Origin: an uncultured Collinsella sp.
GTDB lineage: Bacteria; Actinomycetota; Coriobacteriia; Coriobacteriales; Coriobacteriaceae
Length of the DNA stretch: 64,000 nucleotides
Direction: 5' to 3'
Assembly: GCA_958354105.1 (NCBI GenBank)
Contig: CATWVA010000003.1
Span: forward strand, 1 to 64,000
In this document: positions 16,963 to 25,149 of the stretch, one piece after another
Layout: each line of letters begins with the position of its first letter
Numbering within the stretch: the first letter of the stretch is position 1
The notes under the pieces: generated by a model
The model's database searches: none
Told to the model about the DNA's origin: nothing
The model's input: only the letters and a program-made list of their open reading frames with translations
Program-made: the position numbers and the translations under genes

Positions 16963-16968
16963 TACAAT
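16963..16968 (+). promoter_or_regulatory. -10 box of the flippase-like gene
   Basis: TACAAT, 33 bases before the ATG at 17002. A possible -35 TTCTGC (16941-16946) lies at 16 bp. Confidence 0.4.
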
Positions 16969-17001
16969 ATCCAAGATATTTTGACTGTTAGAAGGAGTCT
17001 C

Positions 17002-18309
17002 ATGACGGAGTCCTCTCAGCATACGTCTAAGCCCCAGGTCGAGGTTGAGGCCTCGGGCGGAGATGACAATAAGAGCGCACGCCGCGGCGCCATCTTTATC
17101 GGCGTCGTGCTGGTGGGTTATATCGTCTATCTGGTGGTAACCGGGCAGATGGGGCAGTTCTGGGCCGCAATGTCGAGCGTCCAGGCGCCTTGGCTCGCTG
17201 CTGCATGCTTTTGCATGTTCCTGTACCTGTTCTTTGGCATTGTGGCCTATGCGATCGCTGTCTGGCTCGACCCCAATTCACCCGTCGGCATTCGCGACCT
17301 GATCTCGGTCGAGGCGAGTGGCATCTTCTTTGGCAACCTTACGCCTATGATGATGGGCTCGACTCCCGCACAGATCTACCGCCTGACCAAGGCGGGCCAA
17401 AATGTCGGCGAGGCTGGCGCCACGCAGTTCACGCGCTTTATCGTGTACCAGTTTGGCCTCGTTGCCTGGGGCGCTATCCTACTGCTTGCTCGCATGCCGT
17501 TTTTTGCCGAGCGCTATGGCGACATGACGCTGCTGTGCGTCTTTAGCTTTGGTGGGCACTGCTGCATCTTGCTGGGCATCTTCGCCGTCGCGCTCATGCC
17601 TAAGACCGTCACGCGCGTTGCCCATTGCATCATCAATTGGCTTGAGCGCATTGGTGTCTCGGCTACTAAGATCGAGGGATGGCGCACGTTTGTCGATGGC
17701 GAGATCTACTCCTTCTCCGAGAAGTTCAAGCTTTCGGCCGGACATTTTTCTTCCATGCTGCTCACCGTGTTTATCACCATGCTGCAGCTCGCGTTTTTCT
17801 ATCTGGTGCCGTATTTCCTGATGCTTGCCTTTGGCCATCACGAGGTCGACTTTTTCTCGGTCATGGCCGCGAGCGCCTTTGTCCAGCTGCTGAGCTCTGC
17901 GGTTCCCTTGCCCGGTGGAACTGGTGGCGCTGAGGGCGGCTTTGCATTGTTCTTGGGTCATTTCTTTGGGTCGGCTTCGACCGCCGGCTATCTGCTGTGG
18001 CGTCTCATTACGTTTATTGCGCCGACCATTTTGGCTGCGCCCCTGTTGGGACTTAAGAGCGCCCACAACGAGAGCATCCATGCGCGCTGGGATCGCGTGA
18101 TGCGCAAGCTCGGCCGCACGCCTCAGACGCCCTCTGCGCCCACTAAGCCGCACCCCACTAATGCTGTTACCGTTGATCCCAAGAAGCACGCTCAGAAGGC
18201 TTCTGAGACCGCTAAGCCGGCTCATAAGGCCTATGTGCGCCAGACAGGCGATGGTATTCGCGTATCTCCGTCGGCACTCAATAAGAAGAAGCACCCTAAG
18301 TCGCAGTAG
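17002..18309 (+). CDS. lysylphosphatidylglycerol-synthase-TM / YbhN-type flippase-like membrane protein
   Basis: 435 residues from ATG 17002 (AAGGAG at 16992-16997). About 35 hydrophilic residues are followed by a series of hydrophobic segments (from about 36 to 345) typical of the MprF N-terminal flippase / AglD2 family, including the hallmark PLPGGTGGAEGG. The last roughly 80 residues are a Lys/Pro/Ala-rich soluble tail. There is no C-terminal lysyl-transferase domain, so it is a stand-alone integral membrane protein, probably handling lipids or isoprenoid-linked glycans (family inference). Substrate unknown. Confidence 0.8.
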   Translation: MTESSQHTSKPQVEVEASGGDDNKSARRGAIFIGVVLVGYIVYLVVTGQMGQFWAAMSSVQAPWLAAACFCMFLYLFFGIVAYAIAVWLDPNSPVGIRDLISVEASGIFFGNLTPMMMGSTPAQIYRLTKAGQNVGEAGATQFTRFIVYQFGLVAWGAILLLARMPFFAERYGDMTLLCVFSFGGHCCILLGIFAVALMPKTVTRVAHCIINWLERIGVSATKIEGWRTFVDGEIYSFSEKFKLSAGHFSSMLLTVFITMLQLAFFYLVPYFLMLAFGHHEVDFFSVMAASAFVQLLSSAVPLPGGTGGAEGGFALFLGHFFGSASTAGYLLWRLITFIAPTILAAPLLGLKSAHNESIHARWDRVMRKLGRTPQTPSAPTKPHPTNAVTVDPKKHAQKASETAKPAHKAYVRQTGDGIRVSPSALNKKKHPKSQ

Positions 18310-18358
18310 GGCAGTCGTGCGTTCTTCATGATGCGGGGCATATTTGTACTGTATGGGG

Positions 18359-18382
18359 GATAATCCTCTTACGTAGATTATC
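18359..18382. promoter_or_regulatory. candidate operator upstream of the TetR regulator
   Basis: GATAAT (18359-18364) and ATTATC (18377-18382) are inverted around a 12-base centre, 43 bases before the start codon. A position and size like this suit autoregulation by a TetR-family protein. Confidence 0.3.
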
Positions 18383-18425
18383 TCTCATCTGTTGATGAAT
18401 GCTCGCATATCGAAGGGACATGCCC

Positions 18426-19037
18426 ATGGCAACCAGCAAACCGCGTCTTGACCGCCGCATCGTTCGCAGCCGTAATGCCATCCTTTCCGCTTTCGAGCGT
18501 CTGCTCATGGAAAAGCCGCTGGCAGACATTACGGTGAGTGCCATCGCACGCGAGGCCAATGTCGACCGCAAGACCTTCTACGTACACTTTGGTACGGTTG
18601 ATGGCTTGCTCGATGCCATTGCCGTCGATGTGGTGGAGATGATTGTCGACTCGGTCGAGAAAACGCTTGCCTCCATGGACGGCGACACCAACGAGCGCGC
18701 CCTGGGCGCGGCGGCGACCTTCTTTAAAACCGTTAACGAGGCACTGTGCAACAACCTGGTGCTCAATCGTCAGCTGATTGAGAACATTCCGCTCGATGAT
18801 TTTATGGCTCGTCTTCGTGCGCCCCTCGAACACGAGATTGCCGAGCGCGATCTGCTGCCCCAAGGTCTCAAGGACGAGATGTTCGACTACTATCTGGCGT
18901 TTTTGCTGTCGGGTATTATCGGTATCTATCGCACGTGGGCGCTGTCTGACGGTTCGGTTCCTATCGAGCGCGTCTCTGAGGTCGCCAACGATCTGACTCT
19001 CAATGGCCTGTCGAGTCTGGAATCTCGCTTGGATTAG
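18426..19037 (+). CDS. TetR/AcrR family transcriptional regulator
   Basis: 203 residues from ATG 18426 (GAAGGG 8 bases upstream; an ATG at 18420 is too close to it). The N-terminal TetR helix-turn-helix is clear (ILSAFERLLMEKPLADITVSAIAREANVDRKTFYVHFG, about 15-55, quoted in part as ITVSAIAREANVDRKTF). The C-terminal helical domain (about 75-200) is of the TetR_C_7/DhaS-like type and should bind a small ligand. No adjacent efflux gene is co-oriented; it is the last core gene before the transferred cobalamin island. Confidence 0.85.
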   Translation: MATSKPRLDRRIVRSRNAILSAFERLLMEKPLADITVSAIAREANVDRKTFYVHFGTVDGLLDAIAVDVVEMIVDSVEKTLASMDGDTNERALGAAATFFKTVNEALCNNLVLNRQLIENIPLDDFMARLRAPLEHEIAERDLLPQGLKDEMFDYYLAFLLSGIIGIYRTWALSDGSVPIERVSEVANDLTLNGLSSLESRLD

Positions 19038-19039
19038 GC

Positions 19040-19132
19040 CTAGTTGGGCTCGTCGGCGTGGAAATTCCTGTTCACGAGGTTCTCCGGCGCCTTGGAGACC
19101 TCGCCGGCGTAGGAGCTGTAGCCTGAGGATCC
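19040..19132 (-). pseudogene. IS3-family transposase (OrfB) remnant
   Basis: Read on the - strand, about 30 codons give GSSGYSSYAGEVSKAPENL followed by VNRNFHADEPN and a stop. This matches the segment of IS3-family integrases just before the first catalytic Asp (family pattern YSSY.GEISPA.PNL..R.F.A..PN.KW.TD). Both ends are lost: a stop is just upstream and the catalytic core is missing. It lies exactly where codon style changes to that of the cobalamin island. Confidence 0.65.
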
Positions 19133-19149
19133 TTAAATGAAAGTCCAGT

Positions 19150-20466
19150 TTATCCTTCCCACTCCAATTGGGAATCCTCCGATGCGCCTTCGCACGCTCG
19201 CATGACCTCGATATCATGCGAGCGTGCGAACTCGACGAGCTCTGCGTTGCGGGCGTTTATGGTGCCGAAGGCGGCGGGGCACACGATAAGGAGCGCGCAG
19301 TGGACGAGGAGCTCTTTGGCGCGGGCTATGGTTTTATCCCCGATCGGCTCGAAGGCGCGCTCGGCCACGCATTCCGTCGCCAGGTCGCGCGCGAGCTCGC
19401 AGTCGATGTCCCCTTCGTGCAGAACGCCCGCGTAGAACGCCTTGCCCTGCCGAATGAGCTGGCGAAACACAGCCGACCCCGTACCTGCGCCGGCGATGAC
19501 GAACGTGTGCGCATCGCCGTGCGGGCGTCCAATTTCCACGCTGCCGAAGCGCTCGTTGAAGGTGCCATGTTGAAGGCCGTAGAGCTCGCCAATCGTCTCG
19601 CGAGTGAATATGTCCTCGGGTGCGCCGGCGCGGAAGACCCGGCCGTCCTTCACGCAAATCACCTTGTCGGCGCTTTTCTGCGCGAGCTCGAGTTCGTGGA
19701 TGGACATGATGACAGCCACATTCCGCGATTTCGCAAGGTGGCGAAGTATTCGCAGCAGGTCGATCTGGTAGCGGATATCGAGATACGACGTGGGCTCGTC
19801 GAGAACGAGCACACGCGGATCCTGCGCGATGGCGCGTGCGAGCATGACGCGCTGGCGTTGCCCGTCGCTTATCTGCATGAAGTCGCGATCGGCGAGCTCT
19901 TCCACATGTGCGGTTTTCATGGCCTCGTCGACCCGACTATGGTCGTCGGGCGAGAGTGTGCCCATTCGCCCGGTGTAGGGATGCCTTCCCGCCTCTACGA
20001 TATCGCGGCAGGTGAGGAGCTCGGTCCGGGGGCGATCTGTCAGCATAACGGCAAGGTTCCTTGCGAACTCCGCCGTCTTCCATCGGGAAATCTCCCGCCC
20101 GTCGAGCTCGACCGCGCCGGCAAGCGGTGCCAGATGGCGTGTGATGGTTTTCAAGATGGTCGACTTGCCCGAGCCGTTCGGCCCGATGAGCGCCACGACG
20201 TCGCCCGCGCGAACCTCCAGATCGACGCCTTCGACTACGACCTTCTTTTCGTAGCCCGCCGACAGGTCGCTTATGCGGAAAAGCGGCGCTCCGTCAGCCT
20301 GCGTTTCGACCGGGGTTTCGAGGTTCGACTCCGCTCGGAGGAGGCGTTCCGCGCGCAGTTCCGCACGAGCCGAAAGTGCCTTCTGGCGCTTTCGTGCGAG
20401 CTCAGGACTGTCTAAGTATGGAATGTTCCCTCCGAGCGTTTTGGGCCGCGGCACGAATTCCCCCAT
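19150..20466 (-). CDS. btuD: ABC transporter ATPase, corrinoid/iron-chelate (BtuD/FecE) type, with extra terminal domains
   Basis: 438 residues. The ATPase core spans about 63-310: Walker A LIGPNGSGKST, signature ISDGQRQR, Walker B VLVLDEPTSYLD, H-loop IMSIHELELA. The C-terminal roughly 125 residues (VFVIAGAGTGSAVFRQL-like through NAELVEFARSHDIEVM) form an extra Rossmann-like domain found on some cobalamin-type ATPases. The N-terminal roughly 60-residue extension is unusual: residues 19-38 are encoded by a copy of palindromic family D. The ATG at 20466 directly abuts the permease stop (TAG|ATG) with GTGAGG upstream, so the extension is likely translated. It powers uptake through the BtuC-like permease encoded next door. 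Confidence 0.9.
   Translation of the reverse strand: MGEFVPRPKTLGGNIPYLDSPELARKRQKALSARAELRAERLLRAESNLETPVETQADGAPLFRISDLSAGYEKKVVVEGVDLEVRAGDVVALIGPNGSGKSTILKTITRHLAPLAGAVELDGREISRWKTAEFARNLAVMLTDRPRTELLTCRDIVEAGRHPYTGRMGTLSPDDHSRVDEAMKTAHVEELADRDFMQISDGQRQRVMLARAIAQDPRVLVLDEPTSYLDIRYQIDLLRILRHLAKSRNVAVIMSIHELELAQKSADKVICVKDGRVFRAGAPEDIFTRETIGELYGLQHGTFNERFGSVEIGRPHGDAHTFVIAGAGTGSAVFRQLIRQGKAFYAGVLHEGDIDCELARDLATECVAERAFEPIGDKTIARAKELLVHCALLIVCPAAFGTINARNAELVEFARSHDIEVMRACEGASEDSQLEWEG
20332..20438. repeat. dispersed nested-hairpin family D, copy 2, inside the ATPase gene
   Basis: Outer arms CGCTCGGAGG (20332-20341) and CCTCCGAGCG (20429-20438); core CAGTTCCGCACGAGCC, inner hairpin GAAAGTGCC-TTCT-GGCGCTTTC (20372-20393), GTGCGAGCTCAGGACTGT. 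It is in frame and stop-free on the - strand, giving DSPELARKRQKALSARAELR in the ATPase N-terminus. Confidence 0.75.
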
Positions 20467-21507
20467 CTACCTCACCCGTTTCTTCAACATGAGCGCGATA
20501 ACCACCGGCGCGCCGAAGATGGCGGTGACGGCGCTGATGGAAAGCTCGACGGGAGAGAACAGCGTGCGCGCGATCAAATCGCAGCCCGCGCAAAAGATGG
20601 CGCCTCCCAAGAAGCACGCAGGAATCACGCGGATGGGCTTCGACGTCTTCAGCGCCGACTTCACGAGATGCGGAACCGCGATGCCTACGAACGACACCGG
20701 ACCAGCGAACGCGGTCACGCAGGCGGAGAGCATGCTCGCTAGAAGGACGAGCACCACGCGGAAGCGTGCGACGTTCACGCCGACGCTTTTCGCGTAGGCT
20801 TCTCCCAGCTGGAAGGCGGAAAGGGGCTTCGATATCGCGAATACGCATGCGCTCACGGTGATCACCACGACCGCGATGACCGCGACGTCGTCCCAGCTCG
20901 AACCCGAGAAGCTACCCAAAGACCAGTTGTGCAGGTTCACGATGGACTGGTCGTCGGCGAAGGCGATGAGGAAGTTCGTCGCCGCCGAGCAGATGTATCC
21001 CACCATGGCGCCCGCCACGATGAGCATGGCCATGGAACTTATGCGCCGTGCGATGAGGAGCACGAAGCCGATGGTGATAAGCGAGCCCAGAAACGCTGCG
21101 GCCACCATGGCCGGCGAGGACATGGCCTGGTTCGCGCCTAGAAGTACGATCATCGTAAGCGCGACGATGAACTTTGCGCCCGAGGAGACGCCCAAGATGA
21201 ACGGGTCGGCGATGGGGTTGTTGAAAAACGTCTGCAGCAGGAACCCGGAGAGCGATAGTGCCCCGCCGAGAAGCACGGCTGAAAGCACGCGCGGCAGGCG
21301 AATCTCCCAGATGACCTGGCTTTCCATGGAATTCGCCGCGCCGCCCGAAAGGATGCCGGGGATGTGGTCTGCGGGCACGAGCACGCTCCCGATGCACAGG
21401 TTGGTCCCGACGAGCACGATGAGGGCAACAGCGAGCAGCGCCGTCACGACGCGACACCGCGCGCTGCGCCCCGATTCGTCGTATGCCATGGAAAGTCGGC
21501 TTCTCAT
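20467..21507 (-). CDS. btuC: FecCD/BtuC family ABC permease
   Basis: 346 residues with about ten hydrophobic segments. FecCD signatures visible include IWEIRLPRVLSAVLLGGALSLSG (in part), QTFFNNPIADPFILGVSSGA and GPVSFVGIAVPHLVK. It forms the membrane channel for a corrinoid, haem or siderophore chelate. It lies between the ATPase (abutting) and the binding protein (4 bases), all under the upstream B12 riboswitch, which favours a corrinoid-related substrate. Start ATG 21507; ATG 21489 is an alternative. Confidence 0.92.
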   Translation of the reverse strand: MRSRLSMAYDESGRSARCRVVTALLAVALIVLVGTNLCIGSVLVPADHIPGILSGGAANSMESQVIWEIRLPRVLSAVLLGGALSLSGFLLQTFFNNPIADPFILGVSSGAKFIVALTMIVLLGANQAMSSPAMVAAAFLGSLITIGFVLLIARRISSMAMLIVAGAMVGYICSAATNFLIAFADDQSIVNLHNWSLGSFSGSSWDDVAVIAVVVITVSACVFAISKPLSAFQLGEAYAKSVGVNVARFRVVLVLLASMLSACVTAFAGPVSFVGIAVPHLVKSALKTSKPIRVIPACFLGGAIFCAGCDLIARTLFSPVELSISAVTAIFGAPVVIALMLKKRVR

Positions 21508-21511
21508 GGTG

Positions 21512-23083
21512 CTAGCCGAGCTTCCTCAGATAATGGAAGTCGCTCGCGTCATCGCCGGTGAACGCCCCGTGCAGCTCGTCGATAATGTCGGCGGTAGAAG
21601 TCATCTGCTGGTACATGTCGGCGCTTGTGACCCAGACGTTGCCGTTCTTCACGGCTTTGAACTGCGACAATAGCGCGTTTTTGCCTACGAAGTCGTTCAA
21701 GGTGGCAACCGATTCGTCGATGGTGCCGTTGTAGACGATGATGTCGGCATCCTTCGCCGTCGCGTAGAAGCGCTCCATTTCGAGCGTTACTGACGAACCT
21801 GACGTCGACGCCGTCTGCGCGTCATCGAGCGCGTAGCTGCCGCCTGCAAGCTCGATCATCTGCGCCACGTAGTCGCCCGCCCGCCGCGTGACGGCGGCCC
21901 CGTTCGAGTTAATGTAGAAATACGCCACGGTTTTACCTGACGACGCGAGCCCCGACGTTTGCTCGACGCGGGCCTTCTGCTCGTTGAACAGGTGCGTGGC
22001 CTCGTCTTCCTTGTCGAACAGGACGCCGAAAAGCTTAATCCACTCGACGCGCCCGAGTGCTTCGGGCTCGCTCGACGACTGTTCGGTGAGCACGACGAGC
22101 CCGAGCTTCTGCAGCTTTTCCTTCACATCGGGCGTGTGGTTGATCATGGTGTTCTCGATGGCGAGCGTGCAGCCCGAGGCCGATATTCGCTCGTAGTCGG
22201 GCGCGCTGTACTTGCCGCCGTAGGCGATCGCCCCACTTTCGAGTGCGCTTTTGAAGCCCGCGACCGAGCAATCGTCGGCCTTCGTGCCCGACATGATGAT
22301 ATTGTCGTTCGCATCGAGCGCGTCGACCAGGCACATCGTCGCCGACGACACGAGGTACACCTTGTCGGCGGGGCGCCTTATGACCGCGATGTCGGAGCTC
22401 AACCCATCAGGTACCTTCGCATCTTGCGGCACCACGAGGAAACGTTCCCCATTCGAAACGCAGATAAGCCGCAGACCACCTTCGAACTCGTCGACAGTGA
22501 AGTGCTCGGCGTATTCAAGCTGAAGCGCCCCCGTCGGCTCCCAGCCACAGCCCAAATCGGCGTTGTGGAAGTCGGCTGCGGCGCTTGAAGCCGTTCCCGC
22601 AGGGGAGCCGCCGCTTGCTTCGTCGCCCGATTTCTCCTTCATGGTGGATGAGTCGAAGTGGATCGTGTAGTCGATGGTGTGCGGCGTCGACATGGCGACG
22701 GTCTCGGCCGACACGGCGATGTCCTCGTCGAGCGTGACGGGTATCTCGAACGTGGAGTTGCCGCCGTCGTTTACGGGCGCGTAGTCCACGCCGTCGACGG
22801 TCATCTTGTCGTAGTTCGAACTCGACCAGGTGATGGTCGCGGTGTAGGTGTCGCCATCCTTCACAATTGTGGTGGGCGAGGCGATGCTTGCGCGCCCTGA
22901 CCCGCCGGAAAGCGAAACACTCACAGTGTATTCCTGAGAGCCCGCCGTGCCACCGGTCGCGTTCGGGCTCGCACTGCACCCCGCGAAGGGAAGCGCGAGC
23001 AGGGCGACGAGAACGCAGGCGATCGCGCGCGCCGCGATGCCGTGGCGCTTCCGGTTTTCCCCCTTGGGAAGAATCGACCGCAT
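21512..23083 (-). CDS. btuF: ABC substrate-binding lipoprotein with N-terminal NEAT-like domain
   Basis: 523 residues, much longer than usual BtuF/FepB (about 270-350). A lipoprotein signal ends at LPFAGC (Cys36). Residues about 48-145 form a beta-rich NEAT-like domain (IVKDGDTYTATITWSSSNYDKM; AMSTPHTIDYTIHFD). A periplasmic-binding-protein type 2 domain follows (about 175-515; VVLTEQSSS, WIKLFGVLFDKED, VAYFYINSNG). NEAT domains bind haem in Gram-positive surface proteins; whether this one binds haem, a corrinoid or its precursor is unknown. It feeds the BtuCD-like importer encoded downstream. Confidence 0.82.
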   Translation of the reverse strand: MRSILPKGENRKRHGIAARAIACVLVALLALPFAGCSASPNATGGTAGSQEYTVSVSLSGGSGRASIASPTTIVKDGDTYTATITWSSSNYDKMTVDGVDYAPVNDGGNSTFEIPVTLDEDIAVSAETVAMSTPHTIDYTIHFDSSTMKEKSGDEASGGSPAGTASSAAADFHNADLGCGWEPTGALQLEYAEHFTVDEFEGGLRLICVSNGERFLVVPQDAKVPDGLSSDIAVIRRPADKVYLVSSATMCLVDALDANDNIIMSGTKADDCSVAGFKSALESGAIAYGGKYSAPDYERISASGCTLAIENTMINHTPDVKEKLQKLGLVVLTEQSSSEPEALGRVEWIKLFGVLFDKEDEATHLFNEQKARVEQTSGLASSGKTVAYFYINSNGAAVTRRAGDYVAQMIELAGGSYALDDAQTASTSGSSVTLEMERFYATAKDADIIVYNGTIDESVATLNDFVGKNALLSQFKAVKNGNVWVTSADMYQQMTSTADIIDELHGAFTGDDASDFHYLRKLG

Positions 23084-23087
23084 GGCG

Positions 23088-23621
23088 TTACTTCAGTGCA
23101 TCGGCGCGCAGATCGACGCCGGCGGATTCGAACACAAGCGTGCGGTCGTACCACTGCTCTTTTCTAATACTCCACGCGGCACAGGCGGTGTCCTCGTCGA
23201 GCGCATCAACGGGCACGTCGTAGGTGTACTTGCCTTCCGCGTTTTCCACATAGGGGATGAAGTCGGCCTCGCTCGCGGCGGCAGCCTCGTCGCCCGTGCC
23301 CATGAAGAGCTTGCCGTAGCCCGTGCCGGAAAGCGTCATCACGCAGTGCATGGAGCCGTTTTCCACGATGAGCTGGGCGTCCACAATCCTGAACATGTTC
23401 GAGCTGGAATCTACGGTGATCGGATAGGTGCCGTCAGCCACCTTGTCGGCGGTAATGGGGGAAGCGCTTGCGCCCTCGGTCGCATCGGCCGTCTGCTCGG
23501 TCTTTTCCTGGGAATCGGTATCGCTTGCCTTTGCGCTGTCGCTTGAATTTCCGGCGCAGCCGGCGAGCGAGAACGCGAGAAGCGCCGCCGACAGGGCGAA
23601 GACGAGGGTTTTCTTCAACAT
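23088..23621 (-). CDS. lipoprotein with NEAT-like / iron-transport-associated domain
   Basis: 177 residues from the ATG at 23621 (GAAAGGA upstream; the longer frame to 23720 crosses a hairpin). Lipobox SLAGC (Cys22), an acidic Ser/Thr/Asp linker (to about 60), then one beta-rich domain (GTYPITVDSSSNMFRIVDAQ; TLSGTGYGKLFMGTG; YTYDVPVDALDEDTACAAW) resembling domains that accompany haem/iron importers. Together with the N-domain of the neighbouring binding protein it suggests a surface relay for a tetrapyrrole (inference). It lies 4 bases upstream of that gene. Confidence 0.65.
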   Translation of the reverse strand: MLKKTLVFALSAALLAFSLAGCAGNSSDSAKASDTDSQEKTEQTADATEGASASPITADKVADGTYPITVDSSSNMFRIVDAQLIVENGSMHCVMTLSGTGYGKLFMGTGDEAAAASEADFIPYVENAEGKYTYDVPVDALDEDTACAAWSIRKEQWYDRTLVFESAGVDLRADALK

Positions 23622-23683
23622 GGAGGGGTTCCTTTCAATCGCTTCGACCGCCCGCGCCGTGCGGTGGGCGGACGGGATGCGAA

Positions 23684-23730
23684 TGCAACGGGCATGCGCC
23701 GTCGGTCGGGGAAGGCGCATGCCCGTTGCA
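23684..23730 (-). other. 17-bp perfect hairpin between cbiK and the NEAT-like lipoprotein gene
   Basis: TGCAACGGGCATGCGCC (23684-23700) is the exact inverse of 23714-23730 around a 13-base loop. No T-run follows on the - strand, so it probably protects or separates the cbiK part of the mRNA rather than ending transcription. Confidence 0.6.
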
Positions 23731-23765
23731 CGGGGACGCGACCGGCGCCCCCGTGCGCGGCGAGT

Positions 23766-24692
23766 TTACAGCTTGGCGATGGCGTCGTCCACGTGCGAGA
23801 CGTAGATGTCGTCGACCGCGGCGTTCTGACCCAGACCCTGGAGCAGGCACGTCACTTCGAAGCCGGCGGCCACGAACTTCGCAGCCCAGCTGTCGGGGTC
23901 GGTCTCGTCTGCCATGTCGTTGTTCGCGTGGTCGCCCGCGACCACCATGAACGGCGCGAGCACGGCCTTCTTGTACCCCGCGGCGCTCGCGGCGGCGATA
24001 ACATCCTCGCAGGTCGGTTCAGCCTCGACGGTGCCGACGAAGAACTGAGTCAAGCCCTCGTTCTTGAACACTTCCTGCATCTTTGCATAGTCGGCGTTGG
24101 AATCGGCTTCGGTGCCGTGACCCATGAGGCACAGCGCCGTCTTGCCGTCGTCGAAGGACGCCATGTTCTCCTTAATGGCTGCGGCCACCTTCTTGTAGTC
24201 GTCGTCGGAGGTGAGCAGCGGGTCGCCGAGCGAGATCTTGTCGAACTTGTCGGCGTACTTGTCGAGCTCGTCTTTCACGTCGGCGTATTCCAGGCCAGCC
24301 ATGAGATGCGTCGGCTGCACGACGATTTCCTTCACGCCGTCTTCCACGCAGCGGTCGAGCGCCTCGGTCATGTTGTCGATCGTGATGCCGTCGCGCTTCT
24401 TCAGCTTGTCGATGATGATCTGCGCGGTGAAGGCGCGGCGGATGTCGTAGTCCTGCCAGTACTTCTCGCGGATAGCGTCTTCGATGGCGCCGATGGTGAT
24501 GTGGCGCGAGTCGTTGTAGCTCGTGCCGAAGCTCGTGACGAGGATGACCGGCTTCACGGCCTTCTCCTTTTCACTCGATTTCTCGGAACTCGCAGAGGTG
24601 TTGGAGCAGCCCGCGAGCGCGACTCCGGCGAGCGCGACGGCTCCGGTTGCTGCGGCGCTCATGAAGCCGCGGCGTGACATCTGGTCGGACAT
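23766..24692 (-). CDS. cbiK: exported lipoprotein CbiK-type cobaltochelatase
   Basis: 308 residues from the ATG at 24692 (GGAAAGGA upstream). The first 29 residues are a twin-arginine-like lipoprotein signal: SRRGFM (6-11), a hydrophobic stretch and ALAGC (Cys29). The rest is a full anaerobic CbiK domain: VILVTSFGTSYNDSR, VQPTHLMAGLEY and LMGHGTEADSNADY (metal-binding His region), FMVVAGDHANNDM. Cytosolic CbiK inserts Co2+ into sirohydrochlorin; an exported version is known from Desulfovibrio (CbiK-P), where haem or metal handling was proposed. The 252 bases the open frame adds upstream are the B12 riboswitch, not protein. Confidence 0.88.
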   Translation of the reverse strand: MSDQMSRRGFMSAAATGAVALAGVALAGCSNTSASSEKSSEKEKAVKPVILVTSFGTSYNDSRHITIGAIEDAIREKYWQDYDIRRAFTAQIIIDKLKKRDGITIDNMTEALDRCVEDGVKEIVVQPTHLMAGLEYADVKDELDKYADKFDKISLGDPLLTSDDDYKKVAAAIKENMASFDDGKTALCLMGHGTEADSNADYAKMQEVFKNEGLTQFFVGTVEAEPTCEDVIAAASAAGYKKAVLAPFMVVAGDHANNDMADETDPDSWAAKFVAAGFEVTCLLQGLGQNAAVDDIYVSHVDDAIAKL

Positions 24693-24791
24693 GGTTTTCC
24701 TTTCCTCGGTTTGCCGGTCCCCCGGCGACAGTTGCTTGTCGGCACAAGCGAAAGAAAAGCGCACCCCTCGGGGTTCACAAGGAGCTAACGC

Positions 24792-24806
24792 CACGGCGAT
24801 GCCGTG
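24792..24806 (-). promoter_or_regulatory. hairpin in the riboswitch expression platform
   Basis: CACGGC-GAT-GCCGTG directly 3' of the aptamer on the - strand, about 100 bases before the cbiK start. Its role in switching is inferred from position only. Confidence 0.35.
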
Positions 24807-24811
24807 AGGAA

Positions 24812-24946
24812 AAGGCGAAGCAGTCTGGCTTGGGGCGCGAGGCGGTTCGCCCGCGCGTCCTATACAGTAATGTCCCTTGCCCAGGATTCCCACCTGGTTC
24901 CCTCCGCAAGCCAGCGCGGGCTGTGCGGGCGCCGCGCCGGTCATTT
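24812..24946 (-). promoter_or_regulatory. cobalamin riboswitch of the cbiK-importer operon
   Basis: On the - strand the core reads AGGGAACCAGGTGGGAATCC, then TGGGCAAGGGACATTACTGT, and later the B12 box AAGCCAGACTGC. These match the conserved cobalamin-aptamer segments (GGGAA..GGTG..AATCC, GC..GG.C..ACTGT, AGCCAG...GC) in the right order and spacing. It precedes cbiK, the NEAT-like lipoprotein, btuF, btuC and btuD, so adenosyl- or other cobalamin should repress uptake. Exact ends are approximate. Confidence 0.85.
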
Positions 24947-25149
24947 CCTTTTATCCGATTGTCATATGCTCGTTGCCGAAACTTTTACTATGATAGTGGG
25001 CACTTGTGAACGTGTCAAAGCCAGGGCGGGCTGCATTGCGCCTCCTGCCTGCGTATTTGCGCCGATTGTCGCCGCAGGCGCCGTGTTTTGCTCGCTGCGC
25101 GAAGGGCGGCGTAAACGGTTGCGATGAGAAACGGGAAGGGAAGGCTCGG
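24947..25149 (+). other. divergent promoter region and leader of the cobalamin biosynthetic operon
   Basis: 203 bases between the riboswitch and cobM. TATGAT (24989-24994) could be a -10 but has no good -35. The long GC-rich leader has short inverted repeats (for example GGCGCC/GCGCC near 25043-25082) and an isolated AGCCAG, but no complete second cobalamin aptamer. GGGAAGGGAAGG precedes cobM. Confidence 0.4.

Noticed and set aside
25010..25130. A possible second cobalamin riboswitch before cobM, because of an AAAGCCAGG
   Set aside because: Only a B12-box-like hexamer is present; the GGGAA, GGTG and ACTGT segments are missing upstream.
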